Positions 52,272 through 60,929 of a stretch of DNA of 64,000 nucleotides are shown piece by piece. Both the position numbers and the translations under genes were made by a program. The notes below the pieces were generated by a model. That model did not search any database, had not been told where the DNA came from, and worked only from the letters and a program-made list of their open reading frames with translations. Where the stretch lies: assembly GCA_947178575.1 (NCBI GenBank), contig CAMWYX010000005.1:1-64000 (forward strand), written 5' to 3'. Position 1 is the stretch's first letter; every line of letters starts with the position of its first letter. The DNA comes from an uncultured Ruminococcus sp. GTDB lineage: Bacteria; Bacillota; Clostridia; Oscillospirales; Ruminococcaceae.

Positions 52272-55070
52272 ATGAGAAAAAAAATCAGAAGATTGACAGC
52301 ATTTGTTTCGGCAGCCGCAATATGCACTGCGACATTTCCATACTGCGGAACTGTTACAGCCGTAGATGACTATAAGGTGCGTGACCCTTTCTTTAATTTC
52401 AGGGACGACTATAATTATTACGAGTCGGAGCATTTTCAGTTTATCTGGGGAAACAACGGAGCAGATTCATCACGTGTTACTCAGGAATTTCTTGAAGCAA
52501 ATGCAAGAAATATGGAATCATGCTGGGACGTTTATATGAATGAGCTTGCAATGGCTCCGCCGTCTCAGTCCGTTGAGGAAAATCTCAGGGACGGAAACAA
52601 TTACAAGACGAATTTCTATATTTCAGGAACAGGTCTTGAAGGAATGGCTGACGACTGGGCATATATGTCATGGGATAACGGAGGATTTGCGTATATGTTC
52701 TGCTGTGTTGATTCCATGCAGACAAATCCGCCGTCATGGGTTCTGCCGCATGAATTCGGACACGTTATGACGGCTCACCAGAAAGGCTGGAATAATAATA
52801 AATATTCATATGCATGGTGGGAGGCTATCGGAAACTGGTACAGGGAACAATATCTTTACAGTGATTATTCCAATGATAATACCGGTCACGGAACGGATTT
52901 CTTTGAAACGTACATGAAGAATATGTCATTTACTTTTCCATGTGGACGTGACTATTACGCATCATGGGCGTTTTTGCAGTATCTGACGGAAAATCCGGAT
53001 AATCTTGACGGCTACGGTGCAGATTTCGTCAAGAAAATGCTTCAGGAGGGTCAGGTAGATGAATATCCTTTTGAGCAGGTTGAACGTCTTGCACCGGCTG
53101 ACCTGAAAGAAACGCTCGGAATGTATGCAGCACATATGGCAGGACTTGATTTTGCAAACGGCGATTCATATCGTGCAAGACTGAATGAACTTCTTGAGCA
53201 GGGCGACTGGAACTGGCAGCAGATATACACAATGCTCGAACCTGTGGGAACTTCCGGAAATACATATGCAGTTCCGACAGAAAGAGCTCCGCAGTTTGCA
53301 GGACTTAATATAATTCCTTTGGAAGTTTCCGGCGATTTTACCGTTGATTTAAAAGGTCTTTCAAGCCTTGACGGTGCGGACTGGAGAGCCTGTGTAATAC
53401 AGCAGAAATCTGACGGAAAATGCGTATATTCTCCGCTTTTCAAATCCGGAGAGGGCGTATCTGTATCAAATATCGGCGCACAGTCGGTATATCTCGCAGT
53501 AATTGCTACTCCTGACCTTGATAAGATAACAAAATACGGTCTGCCCGGAATCTATGACGATGCGTCGGAGTTCTCCGAAAGCAATGTGCCTTTTTCCTCA
53601 AAAGAACGCTATCCCTATCAGATTACAGTCAGTGAAAATGTATCAATGAAAAAACGTCGGATAGATATTCCGGATTCCGGAAGCTATTCCAGACACCCTA
53701 ACGGCGGAGGACTTGTTGCGCCGACTGCTTCAGTTGATGCAAGTGTATACGTTGCTCCCGATGCTGTTGTAAAGGATTATGCAAGAGTAACCGGTAATGT
53801 GAAACTCCTTGACCATGCAGTTGTTGAGGGCGGTGCGCAGGTTTCCGGAAATGCTGTTGTAGCAGGGTTCGGAATGGTTGCTGAAAATGCCGTAGTATCG
53901 GGAAACGCCCGTGTTGACGATTACGCTATGGTTATGGGCAGAGCGAATATAAGCGGAAATGCTCAGATTATCGAAAGTGCCTGTGTTTACGGAAATGTCA
54001 CAATGACTGACAATTCCGTGGCAAAGGGAATCGCTTTCGCTATGGCTGACGGAAAACTCAGCGGAAGCGGAAAAATCGACGGCGATTACTATGACGACAG
54101 CGGAAAGACTGTTTCAAAGGGAACATCTTTCGGCTGGACGAGTTCGCAGAGCTATTCCGACAGCCGTCCGTACACCGAAAATCTCATATATGCATATGAC
54201 TTTACAGATAACAGCAGTATGACATTCAGCGACCGTTATACTTCGACATACGGAATGAACAGCGGAGCATTATGGGAGCAGGAAAGAACTTCCGCAAACG
54301 GTGTTCTTACGTTCAGCGGAAAGCAGTTCGGCGAACTCGACGGAAGCATATTGTACAATGATAATCTTGAAATACAGCTTGGACTTCTTAACCGTGACGC
54401 TTCCGGAAATGATGATACCATACTTTATCTCGGCGATGAAAATGCACATATCAGGGTAAGTATTCAGGACAGTGTGGTAAATGTAGAATTTAAAAACGGA
54501 GACATTACCGAAAACATCACAACGCATAAGGATTTACTGACCTGCGGTGAATGGGCGAATATTGTTACCGGGATAATAGACGGTCAGGCGTTTATTGTCA
54601 AAAATGATTATGTTTCCGCAGAAAAATCCGTGACCATAAAGCCGTCAGATATTGCAGATTCCGTCGGAGAATCAGCTGTCTACCGCATAGGCGGAGGAAT
54701 TTCAGATAAAAATAATTTCAATGGTTCACTGGATTACGTCAGGTTCTTTAACGGTATCGGTGAAGCTCCGGAAGAAAAATACACCGAAAAAGAGGAAATA
54801 AATGAACCTCCGACGGAAGAACCAACTAAAGAACCGGACAAAGAAATTTTATACGGCGATGCAAACTGTGACGGCGAAGTATCTGTTGCAGATGCAACGC
54901 TGATATTGCAGGTTCTCGGCAATAGTGACAAATATCATCTCAGTGAACAGGGCAGAAAAAATGCAGATTGCTGTGATACAGGCGACGGCATATCTGCTAT
55001 TGATGCTCTTGCAATACAGCGTTATGATGCAGGTGCTGTAACATCTCTTCCTACTTTTTCCAAGCAGTAA
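52272..55070 (+). CDS. Secreted zinc metalloprotease-like protein with beta-helix, LamG-like and dockerin domains
   Basis: A protein of about 932 residues. Signal peptide (1-30); a metalloprotease-like domain with HEFGHVMTAH (HExxH zinc motif, about 160) and a downstream WWEAIGNWYREQ; beta-sandwich stretch; a left-handed beta-helix-like array (about 480-590) of repeats such as ARVTGN, AQVSGN, ARVDDY; a LamG/concanavalin-like domain (about 640-830); a Pro/Glu-rich linker (PPTEEPTKEPDKE); and a dockerin (about 858-920, DANCDGEVSVADATLIL and a second loop). ATG 52272 suits AGGGAGA better than 52266. The likely setting is the cellulosome; the substrate is unknown. Confidence 0.82.
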   Translation: MRKKIRRLTAFVSAAAICTATFPYCGTVTAVDDYKVRDPFFNFRDDYNYYESEHFQFIWGNNGADSSRVTQEFLEANARNMESCWDVYMNELAMAPPSQSVEENLRDGNNYKTNFYISGTGLEGMADDWAYMSWDNGGFAYMFCCVDSMQTNPPSWVLPHEFGHVMTAHQKGWNNNKYSYAWWEAIGNWYREQYLYSDYSNDNTGHGTDFFETYMKNMSFTFPCGRDYYASWAFLQYLTENPDNLDGYGADFVKKMLQEGQVDEYPFEQVERLAPADLKETLGMYAAHMAGLDFANGDSYRARLNELLEQGDWNWQQIYTMLEPVGTSGNTYAVPTERAPQFAGLNIIPLEVSGDFTVDLKGLSSLDGADWRACVIQQKSDGKCVYSPLFKSGEGVSVSNIGAQSVYLAVIATPDLDKITKYGLPGIYDDASEFSESNVPFSSKERYPYQITVSENVSMKKRRIDIPDSGSYSRHPNGGGLVAPTASVDASVYVAPDAVVKDYARVTGNVKLLDHAVVEGGAQVSGNAVVAGFGMVAENAVVSGNARVDDYAMVMGRANISGNAQIIESACVYGNVTMTDNSVAKGIAFAMADGKLSGSGKIDGDYYDDSGKTVSKGTSFGWTSSQSYSDSRPYTENLIYAYDFTDNSSMTFSDRYTSTYGMNSGALWEQERTSANGVLTFSGKQFGELDGSILYNDNLEIQLGLLNRDASGNDDTILYLGDENAHIRVSIQDSVVNVEFKNGDITENITTHKDLLTCGEWANIVTGIIDGQAFIVKNDYVSAEKSVTIKPSDIADSVGESAVYRIGGGISDKNNFNGSLDYVRFFNGIGEAPEEKYTEKEEINEPPTEEPTKEPDKEILYGDANCDGEVSVADATLILQVLGNSDKYHLSEQGRKNADCCDTGDGISAIDALAIQRYDAGAVTSLPTFSKQ

Positions 55071-55114
55071 GATTTATTTTTTAAACTCTGATTTATATGT
55101 AAATCAGGATTTAA

Positions 55115-55143
55115 GAATAAAATAATAAAAAAACGGCATAATA
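55115..55143 (+). promoter_or_regulatory. Sigma-F/G-type sporulation promoter of spoVAD
   Basis: GAATA, 17 bp, CATAATA match the forespore sigma-G style consensus (GHATR-17/18-CATWMTA). It lies only about 20 bp before spoVAD, so the leader is very short. Confidence 0.7.
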
Positions 55144-55162
55144 TCCTCGAAGGAGTGATATT

Positions 55163-56179
55163 ATGCCGAAATTTTTATCAAGAGGAGTATTCCTGTTCGA
55201 TACGCCTCCAAAAATTGAAAGCTTTGCGGCGGTAGTCGGCGAAAAGGAGGGCGAAGGTCCTCTGGGTTCGTGTTTTGACAAAATCGTGACAGACAGCCAT
55301 TTCGGACAGAAAACATGGGAGCAGGCAGAAAGCAGATTCCAGCTTGAAGCCGTAAGCTATGCCGTCCGTAAAGCCGGACTGACTAAGGAAGATATTGACA
55401 TCATATGTGCCGGTGACCTGATAAATCAGTGTACCGGTTCGTCATACGGATTGCGACAGCTTGAAATACCGTTTATGGGATTGTACGGAGCGTGTTCTAC
55501 AATGGCGGAGGGAATAATAACCGCTTCGCTTTTAGCGGACAGCGGAGCAGCAATGCGGACGGCAGCAGTTACATCATCTCATTTTTCGACGGCAGAACGT
55601 CAGTTCCGTGCACCCTTGTCATATGGCGGACAGCGTACTCCGACGGCTCAGTGGACGTGTACGGCTTCGGGAGCTGTTATAATTTCCGGAATAACCGGAA
55701 AAACCGAAATATACGGCTGTTGTGTAGGCAGAATAGCCGACCTCGGAATAACCGATATAACAAATATGGGAGCAGCAATGGCTCCGGCAGCGGCTGATGT
55801 AATATGCCGGTATTTCGCAGTATCCGGAACATCTCCGGTGGATTATGATTATATTGTCACCGGCGACCTCGGAGAACTCGGAAGCAGTCTCCTTGTGGAA
55901 CTTCTTGCAAAAGAGGGCATTGATATATCTGTAAATCATCGTGACTGCGGAGCAATGATATTTGATAAGGAAAAACAGGATACTCACTGCGGAGGTTCAG
56001 GATGTGGTTGCAGTGCGAGTGTTCTGTGCGGATATTTTCTTCCGGCTCTGGAATGCGGAGACGTGCATCGGATTCTGTTCATTGCTACCGGTGCATTGAT
56101 GTCAACAATGTCGGTCCAGCAGGGAGAATCCATTCCGACAATTGCACATCTTGTTGAACTGAGAGGTAGTATAAAATGA
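55163..56179 (+). CDS. spoVAD: Stage V sporulation protein AD
   Basis: A 338-residue SpoVAD with a thiolase-like fold, part of the channel that moves dipicolinic acid into the spore. It has the conserved block IDIICAGDLINQCTGSSYGLRQL and FMGLYGACSTMAEG. A forespore-type promoter precedes it. The next gene overlaps by 4 nt (ATGA). spoVAC, usually upstream, is absent; the preceding gene is the metalloprotease. Confidence 0.93.
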   Translation: MPKFLSRGVFLFDTPPKIESFAAVVGEKEGEGPLGSCFDKIVTDSHFGQKTWEQAESRFQLEAVSYAVRKAGLTKEDIDIICAGDLINQCTGSSYGLRQLEIPFMGLYGACSTMAEGIITASLLADSGAAMRTAAVTSSHFSTAERQFRAPLSYGGQRTPTAQWTCTASGAVIISGITGKTEIYGCCVGRIADLGITDITNMGAAMAPAAADVICRYFAVSGTSPVDYDYIVTGDLGELGSSLLVELLAKEGIDISVNHRDCGAMIFDKEKQDTHCGGSGCGCSASVLCGYFLPALECGDVHRILFIATGALMSTMSVQQGESIPTIAHLVELRGSIK

Positions 56180-56535
56180 TTGAACTTCTGAAAGCATTTA
56201 TAATAGGCGGAGCTATATGTGCTGTAGGTCAGCTTCTTATTGATTTTACAAAGCTTACTCCGGCACGTATACTGACGGGATTTGTTGTAGCAGGTGTTAT
56301 TCTTTCGGCGATAGGTCTTTACAAACCGCTTGCTGATTTCGGGGGAGCAGGAGCAAGCGTACCGCTTACGGGATTCGGACATCTTTTGGCGGACGGCGTT
56401 CGGAAAGCCGTTGACAGGGACGGATTTGTGGGGGTTTTCACCGGCGGACTTACAGCATCTTCGGCAGGAATAACAACCGCACTTCTTGCAGGTCTTGGGG
56501 CATCTCTTGTGTTCAGGCAGAAAGACAAGAGTTAG
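56176..56535 (+). CDS. spoVAE: Stage V sporulation protein AE
   Basis: A 119-residue small membrane protein with about four hydrophobic segments (FIIGGAICAVGQLLI, LTGFVVAGVILSAIG, GFGHLLADGVRKAV, TGGLTASSAGITTALLAGLGASLVF). This matches the SpoVAEb-type product. It overlaps spoVAD by 4 nt. Its C-terminus DKS is short. Confidence 0.88.
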   Translation: MIELLKAFIIGGAICAVGQLLIDFTKLTPARILTGFVVAGVILSAIGLYKPLADFGGAGASVPLTGFGHLLADGVRKAVDRDGFVGVFTGGLTASSAGITTALLAGLGASLVFRQKDKS

Positions 56536-56591
56536 TATATTTTTAATGTTTGTTATGGATAGTATTCCCTTGTTTTCTCCTGATTTATCAA

Positions 56592-56620
56592 TTGACAAAC
56601 AAGCTGTAGTATGATATAAT
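56592..56620 (+). promoter_or_regulatory. Strong promoter of the unknown gene at 56657
   Basis: Perfect TTGACA, 17 bp, perfect TATAAT with an extended -10. Confidence 0.9.
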
Positions 56621-56656
56621 GAACTTGTTTATTATTATTTTTCAAGGAGAATTACT

Positions 56657-57100
56657 ATGGCTGAAAATTTGACCAGCTGGCAGATGATTGCCGGAGTTTA
56701 CAAAAGGGTTATCCATGACAGACCAGGCACATGGGACAGGCAGGTTGTTGAGGTTTCCATATCCGAAAAGATTGCCGAAATTGTCCGTAATGACGAGTTG
56801 TGCTATGCGGCGGTTTCGGAAAAACCGGTTCAGAATGAAAAAGAAATGAAAATTGATTTTACTCTTATAACCGGTGAGGGAAAGGATTATCTGATTCTGT
56901 TCCCCGATTCTGAAACAGCACAGAAAATGGGAATGCAGTGTATTTCATGCTCCACGGGCTATATACTGAAAACACTTCTGAACGCTCAGGAACTCGCCGG
57001 AATACAGCTTATTGTCGAACTCGATGAAAAAAACAAAAGTTACAGTATAGGTGAGATAACAAAAGAAATGGCACAGTCTGCACTTTCGATGACAGAATAA
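56657..57100 (+). CDS. Unknown small soluble protein
   Basis: A 147-residue protein I cannot assign. It begins MAENLTSWQMIAGVYKRVIHDRPGTW... and contains a segment DYLILFPDSETAQKMGMQ. It looks mixed alpha/beta and cytoplasmic, with no signal or membrane helix. It has a near-ideal promoter and SD (AAGGAGA), so it is probably well expressed. It stands alone between the spoVA genes and an XRE regulator transcribed convergently. No function is suggested. Confidence 0.7.
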   Translation: MAENLTSWQMIAGVYKRVIHDRPGTWDRQVVEVSISEKIAEIVRNDELCYAAVSEKPVQNEKEMKIDFTLITGEGKDYLILFPDSETAQKMGMQCISCSTGYILKTLLNAQELAGIQLIVELDEKNKSYSIGEITKEMAQSALSMTE

Positions 57101-57124
57101 TATAACATCATGACCGGATAACAG

Positions 57125-57160
57125 AAAAGCCGGAAAAATACAATTCATATCTTTCCGGCT
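57125..57160 (-). terminator. Terminator of the XRE gene
   Basis: AGCCGGAAA-loop-TTTCCGGCT, with a T-rich run (TTTTC) following on the minus strand. Confidence 0.65.
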
Positions 57161-57170
57161 GATATATTTA

Positions 57171-57899
57171 TCAATATCCTCTGTCGTTTTCGGTTGCATG
57201 ATATTTTGCACGTGTGCGGGCAATGCTTTCCTCACTGCGTTTGATAAGATTAAGAAGCGATGACGAATATTGAGCATAATCTTTTTGTAGTGTGGAAGTT
57301 GTTATATACAGCGTGTCGTAATTGTCAACACAGTCGTTTCCGTCGAGGGCGATTCCGCAGGAGGAAGCTTTTATATCTGCTTCGCTCATGGAAATTATTG
57401 CATTTGAACTGTCATTCGCTATTACTTTCGGAATCCTGAAAAGTTTCTGGTCGTTATGCGGATTGGCATTGTATATAATGCGGAAGAGCTTGTACACCGA
57501 CAGCATAAGATAGCTGGAAACTTCTTTTATAAGTGTAATACTTCCGGCTTTCTGTGCGAGACTGAAAAGCAGACTGATAGAGTTGTTTATTATACGGCGG
57601 TTGAAGTTTATTATTTCCGGCGACGGCATTTCGAGATTATTGTTTCCGTCGTCATCGGGAATATCTTCGATAGTGATTACTTTTCCCTCGGGTTCGGGAG
57701 TACGTCCGAGAAGATAGTCGCAGGAAACATTATAATAGTCGGCGATTTTGACGAGGAAATTAAGACCGCATTCACGTATTCCTTTTTCGTAGTGTGAGAG
57801 CAGAGCCTGTGAAATTCCGAGGTCTGCGGCGGCTTGTTTCTGACTGATATGGCGTTCTTTTCTTTGAAGTGTAATTATTCTTGCGAAATCCGAGTTCAT
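57171..57899 (-). CDS. XRE-family transcriptional regulator
   Basis: A 242-residue regulator. An N-terminal HTH_3 domain (about 9-62: KERHISQKQAAADLGISQALLSHYEKG) is followed by an acidic linker (EDIPDDDGNNN) and a 150-residue helical C-terminal part with no recognised domain, possibly a dimerisation or ligand domain. SD AGGAGGAC precedes the ATG. It probably regulates itself: its promoter (57953-57981) overlaps a palindrome (57934-57946) near the start site. Confidence 0.87.
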   Translation of the reverse strand: MNSDFARIITLQRKERHISQKQAAADLGISQALLSHYEKGIRECGLNFLVKIADYYNVSCDYLLGRTPEPEGKVITIEDIPDDDGNNNLEMPSPEIINFNRRIINNSISLLFSLAQKAGSITLIKEVSSYLMLSVYKLFRIIYNANPHNDQKLFRIPKVIANDSSNAIISMSEADIKASSCGIALDGNDCVDNYDTLYITTSTLQKDYAQYSSSLLNLIKRSEESIARTRAKYHATENDRGY

Positions 57900-57933
57900 A
57901 TTATAAGTCCTCCTGTATAATTATTAATAATCG

Positions 57934-57946
57934 ATACTTAAAGTAT
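57934..57946. promoter_or_regulatory. Palindromic operator candidate
   Basis: ATACTT-A-AAGTAT, a 13-bp odd palindrome at the transcription start expected from the adjacent minus-strand promoter. Confidence 0.5.
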
Positions 57947-57952
57947 ATTATT

Positions 57953-57981
57953 ATTATAATACAATTTGTATAATATGTAAA
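57953..57981 (-). promoter_or_regulatory. Promoter of the XRE regulator gene
   Basis: TTTACA, 17 bp, TATAAT on the minus strand. Confidence 0.7.
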
Positions 57982-58062
57982 TAGTCAGAACAGACAATAA
58001 TTATCGGAAAGAGTATGATTATTTTGTATAAATATGGCATAATTTAGGATAGGTGATGTTTT

Positions 58063-58686
58063 GTGAAAGGCTACAGAATCAGTCTTGTCCGTCATGGAAT
58101 GACGGAAGCAAATGAAAAAGGTATGTATATCGGAAAAACAGACCTTCCGCTTTCGGATAAGGGAGCGGCGGAACTCGTCGCAAAAACAGATGAATTTGAT
58201 TATCCGAAAGTACATAAGGTATATACTTCTCCGCTTAAAAGATGTACCGAAACCGCCGACATACTTTTCCCCGATACGGAAATAATGACTGTGGACGGTC
58301 TGCGTGAACTTGATTTCGGCACATTTGATGGCAAAACAGTTGACGAACTTATTGAACGTCCCGACTATAAGGAATGGCTCAAAGGCGGACGGAGTTCCAG
58401 ACCGCCGGAGGGGGAAAGCCTTGAGGAAATGACGGCACGTATTTTTTCGGCGGTTCACGGCATAATTATGGATATGATGGAAAACGGACTTACACATTGT
58501 GCAGTAGTTACTCACGGCGGAATAATATCAAATCTTCTGACAGGATTCGGAATCCCGAAATATGACCCGAAATATCTTAATGCCTCATACGGAGAGGGAT
58601 TTGATATTATGGTAACTGCTCAGATGTGGCTTAATTCTCAGGCGTTTGAGATACTTAATCTTTTTCCTTATATCGATTCAGAATAA
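58063..58686 (+). CDS. Histidine phosphatase superfamily protein
   Basis: A 207-residue phosphatase of the phosphoglycerate-mutase-like/CobC group. The catalytic motif is LVRHGMTEANEKGMY (RHG, residues about 7-9) and the second His is in AVVTHGGIISN. The GTG start follows AGGTGAT. The substrate is not clear (small phosphoester or alpha-ribazole phosphate). No cobalamin genes are nearby. Confidence 0.85.
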   Translation: MKGYRISLVRHGMTEANEKGMYIGKTDLPLSDKGAAELVAKTDEFDYPKVHKVYTSPLKRCTETADILFPDTEIMTVDGLRELDFGTFDGKTVDELIERPDYKEWLKGGRSSRPPEGESLEEMTARIFSAVHGIIMDMMENGLTHCAVVTHGGIISNLLTGFGIPKYDPKYLNASYGEGFDIMVTAQMWLNSQAFEILNLFPYIDSE

Positions 58687-58782
58687 TTTTCCGGAAACAG
58701 GCAATAATATCCTTATAATTTGTATATATGTATAATTTTGTGTATTATTATGAATTATACTGAAAGGCAGTGAACGGATATT

Positions 58783-59655
58783 ATGAAAACACATCAGCTT
58801 ATCAGATACTCACGGCAGAAAATCGCCGGACGGAGGGGAGAAATTCTGCTTATATGCCTTGTTCCTCTGAGTGCAGAAATTTTTCTGCTTCTCGGGGAAG
58901 CTGCTGTATATTGTATAATGCTGTATTTCGGAGATTTAAATCCGGCGGAACTGTTTACCGCCGGAAATATCGAGCAGACTATTATGGCTGTATTGTTCGG
59001 AATTACACGGATTATTGTTATGCCTCCGCTGTGGTGTGCGGTATCGGTGCGTATTCTTGAAATAGTTGAAAACCGTCAGCACGAATCGGCAATGATTCGT
59101 ATGCTTATAAACTGGAAATTTATCAGAAAATCAATATCTGTTTTTCTTGCAGGAAGAATTATTTCGGCATTGGCTTTGTGTTTTCCGCTTATATTCTTTT
59201 CGGCGGCATTTATTATGCTAAGTGACGGCGGAGACTGGATAGAGCTGTTTCTTGTTGCGAACACAATAGTTTTCGGACTTATATCAACTGCAATCTGGGC
59301 AGGAATAAAAATAAGTCTTATGTCAGCACCTTTTTTAATGGCGGATTTTCCGGAAAAGGGAGTATGGCGGACTGTGTTCATGTCTTTAAGATTCATGCGT
59401 GGACGGCGGAAAATGCCGGTATATATTGCACTGTATTATTTTCTTCCGGTGATTACAATAATTCCGGTATTATATTTTATTCCGGAAATTGCGGCGGCTT
59501 ATGCTACCGGAATTTCAATATTCATGAAAGAGGACGAGTACTATGTCAGAACTGATTTTCACGGCAGACTGCGAAAATCCGGTAATGCTGAAAAAATATC
59601 TCTGCGAAAGATGCGGCGTATCGCAGGGGCTGCTGCGGAAACTGAAAAACACTGA
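58783..59655 (+). CDS. Unknown multi-pass membrane protein
   Basis: A 290-residue protein with about six hydrophobic segments (about 20-45, 68-90, 112-135, 140-160, 165-190, 215-245) and basic ends. No family recognised. The C-terminal 38 codons overlap the next gene by 113 nt in another frame, which is unusually long. SD GAAAGGCAG precedes an ATG 13 bp on. It may be a membrane regulator or transporter; nothing points to one. Confidence 0.65.
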   Translation: MKTHQLIRYSRQKIAGRRGEILLICLVPLSAEIFLLLGEAAVYCIMLYFGDLNPAELFTAGNIEQTIMAVLFGITRIIVMPPLWCAVSVRILEIVENRQHESAMIRMLINWKFIRKSISVFLAGRIISALALCFPLIFFSAAFIMLSDGGDWIELFLVANTIVFGLISTAIWAGIKISLMSAPFLMADFPEKGVWRTVFMSLRFMRGRRKMPVYIALYYFLPVITIIPVLYFIPEIAAAYATGISIFMKEDEYYVRTDFHGRLRKSGNAEKISLRKMRRIAGAAAETEKH

Positions 59656-60394
59656 CGGCGGAATAACCAGAAACGGAAACCATATCCGGACGGTTGACGA
59701 AGTATTCTGCGGAGATGTTATTGTTCTGAATATGGACGAAACAGGAGGTTCTGCGAATATTGTTCCTAACGGAAATCTTTCGGCGGATATAGTTTACCAA
59801 AATCAGAATCTTGTTGTATTCAATAAACCTTCGGGAATGCCGGTTCACCCGTCTGTCAGGCACAGAAATGATACTCTTGCGAATTGGTTTGCATATCTTT
59901 ATCCCGACTGCGTATTCCGAGCCGTAAACCGGCTTGATAAGGATACGTCGGGACTTTGTATTATTGCTAAAAATGCCTACTCTGCGAATTTATTACAGCA
60001 CAATTGTGAAAAGATATATTATGCGGCAGTTCACGGAAAAACAGATGAGACCGGACATATTGACGCTCCCATAGCGAGGGAGCAGGAAAGCATAATCATA
60101 AGATGTGTGCGGAGCGACGGCAGGAAAGCAGTTACGGATTACCGGAAAATTGCAGAAAATGATGAATTTTCACTTCTGGAAATACATCTTGAAACCGGAC
60201 GTACACATCAGATAAGAGTTCATATGAGCTATTCCGGACACCCTCTTGCCGGTGATGAACTATACGGCGGAAGCCGTGAAAAAATAGGCAGACAGGCACT
60301 TCATTGCGGAAAAATCACTTTCCGAGAGCCGGAAACAGGAGAATTTATAACCGCTGAAGCTGAACTGCCGCAAGATATAAAAAGTTTATTCTAA
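59543..60394 (+). CDS. RluA-family pseudouridine synthase
   Basis: A 283-residue pseudouridine synthase. N-terminal S4-like segment (about 10-65), then the catalytic Asp motif RAVNRLDKDTSGLCIIAKN (about 130-150) and the conserved ETGRTHQIRVHMSYSGHPLAGDELYGG. It isomerises uridines in rRNA or tRNA; the exact site is unknown. Its start lies inside the upstream membrane-protein gene, with GAGGACGAG as SD. Confidence 0.9.
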   Translation: MSELIFTADCENPVMLKKYLCERCGVSQGLLRKLKNTDGGITRNGNHIRTVDEVFCGDVIVLNMDETGGSANIVPNGNLSADIVYQNQNLVVFNKPSGMPVHPSVRHRNDTLANWFAYLYPDCVFRAVNRLDKDTSGLCIIAKNAYSANLLQHNCEKIYYAAVHGKTDETGHIDAPIAREQESIIIRCVRSDGRKAVTDYRKIAENDEFSLLEIHLETGRTHQIRVHMSYSGHPLAGDELYGGSREKIGRQALHCGKITFREPETGEFITAEAELPQDIKSLF

Positions 60395-60425
60395 AAAAAT
60401 TATTTTTATCAGGGAGAAAAATTTT

Positions 60426-60893
60426 ATGAAAAAAATTGCAAGTTTTCAGGTTGACCATACAAAATTCGGAATCGGAATGTACATATCAAGAGTTGACGGC
60501 GATGTTGTAACATACGATGTCCGCATGGTAAGACCAAACGGCGGAGCTTATATTTCAAATCCGTCACTTCACACAATAGAACATCTTTTTGCAACATATG
60601 CACGCAACAGCAGATTTTCCGAAAGTATTATATATGTCGGTCCAATGGGCTGTCGTACAGGATTTTATCTTCTTACACGTGATGATATGAGCGGAAATGA
60701 TGCCATTTCTCTTGTACGTGACGCATACAGATTTATTGCGGATTTCAGCGGTGAAATTCCCGGCTGTACTGCTGTTGAATGCGGAAATTATCTGGAACAT
60801 GACCTCGAATCCGCTAAAAAAGATGTTCTGCCTCTGCTTGAAAAACTTGAGAATTACACACCGGAAATGCTGGATTATAATTTTAAAAATTAA
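60426..60893 (+). CDS. luxS: S-ribosylhomocysteine lyase LuxS
   Basis: A 155-residue LuxS that cleaves S-ribosylhomocysteine to homocysteine and the autoinducer-2 precursor. The Fe-binding motif is HTIEHL (about 44-49) with a late Cys/His in GCTAVECGNYLEHDL, and GCRTGFYLL is conserved. SD AGGGAGA. It serves the activated methyl cycle and possibly AI-2 signalling. Confidence 0.95.
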   Translation: MKKIASFQVDHTKFGIGMYISRVDGDVVTYDVRMVRPNGGAYISNPSLHTIEHLFATYARNSRFSESIIYVGPMGCRTGFYLLTRDDMSGNDAISLVRDAYRFIADFSGEIPGCTAVECGNYLEHDLESAKKDVLPLLEKLENYTPEMLDYNFKN

Positions 60894-60929
60894 TTTTCGG
60901 AATTTTTTGATTATTCTGAGGTGTATATT

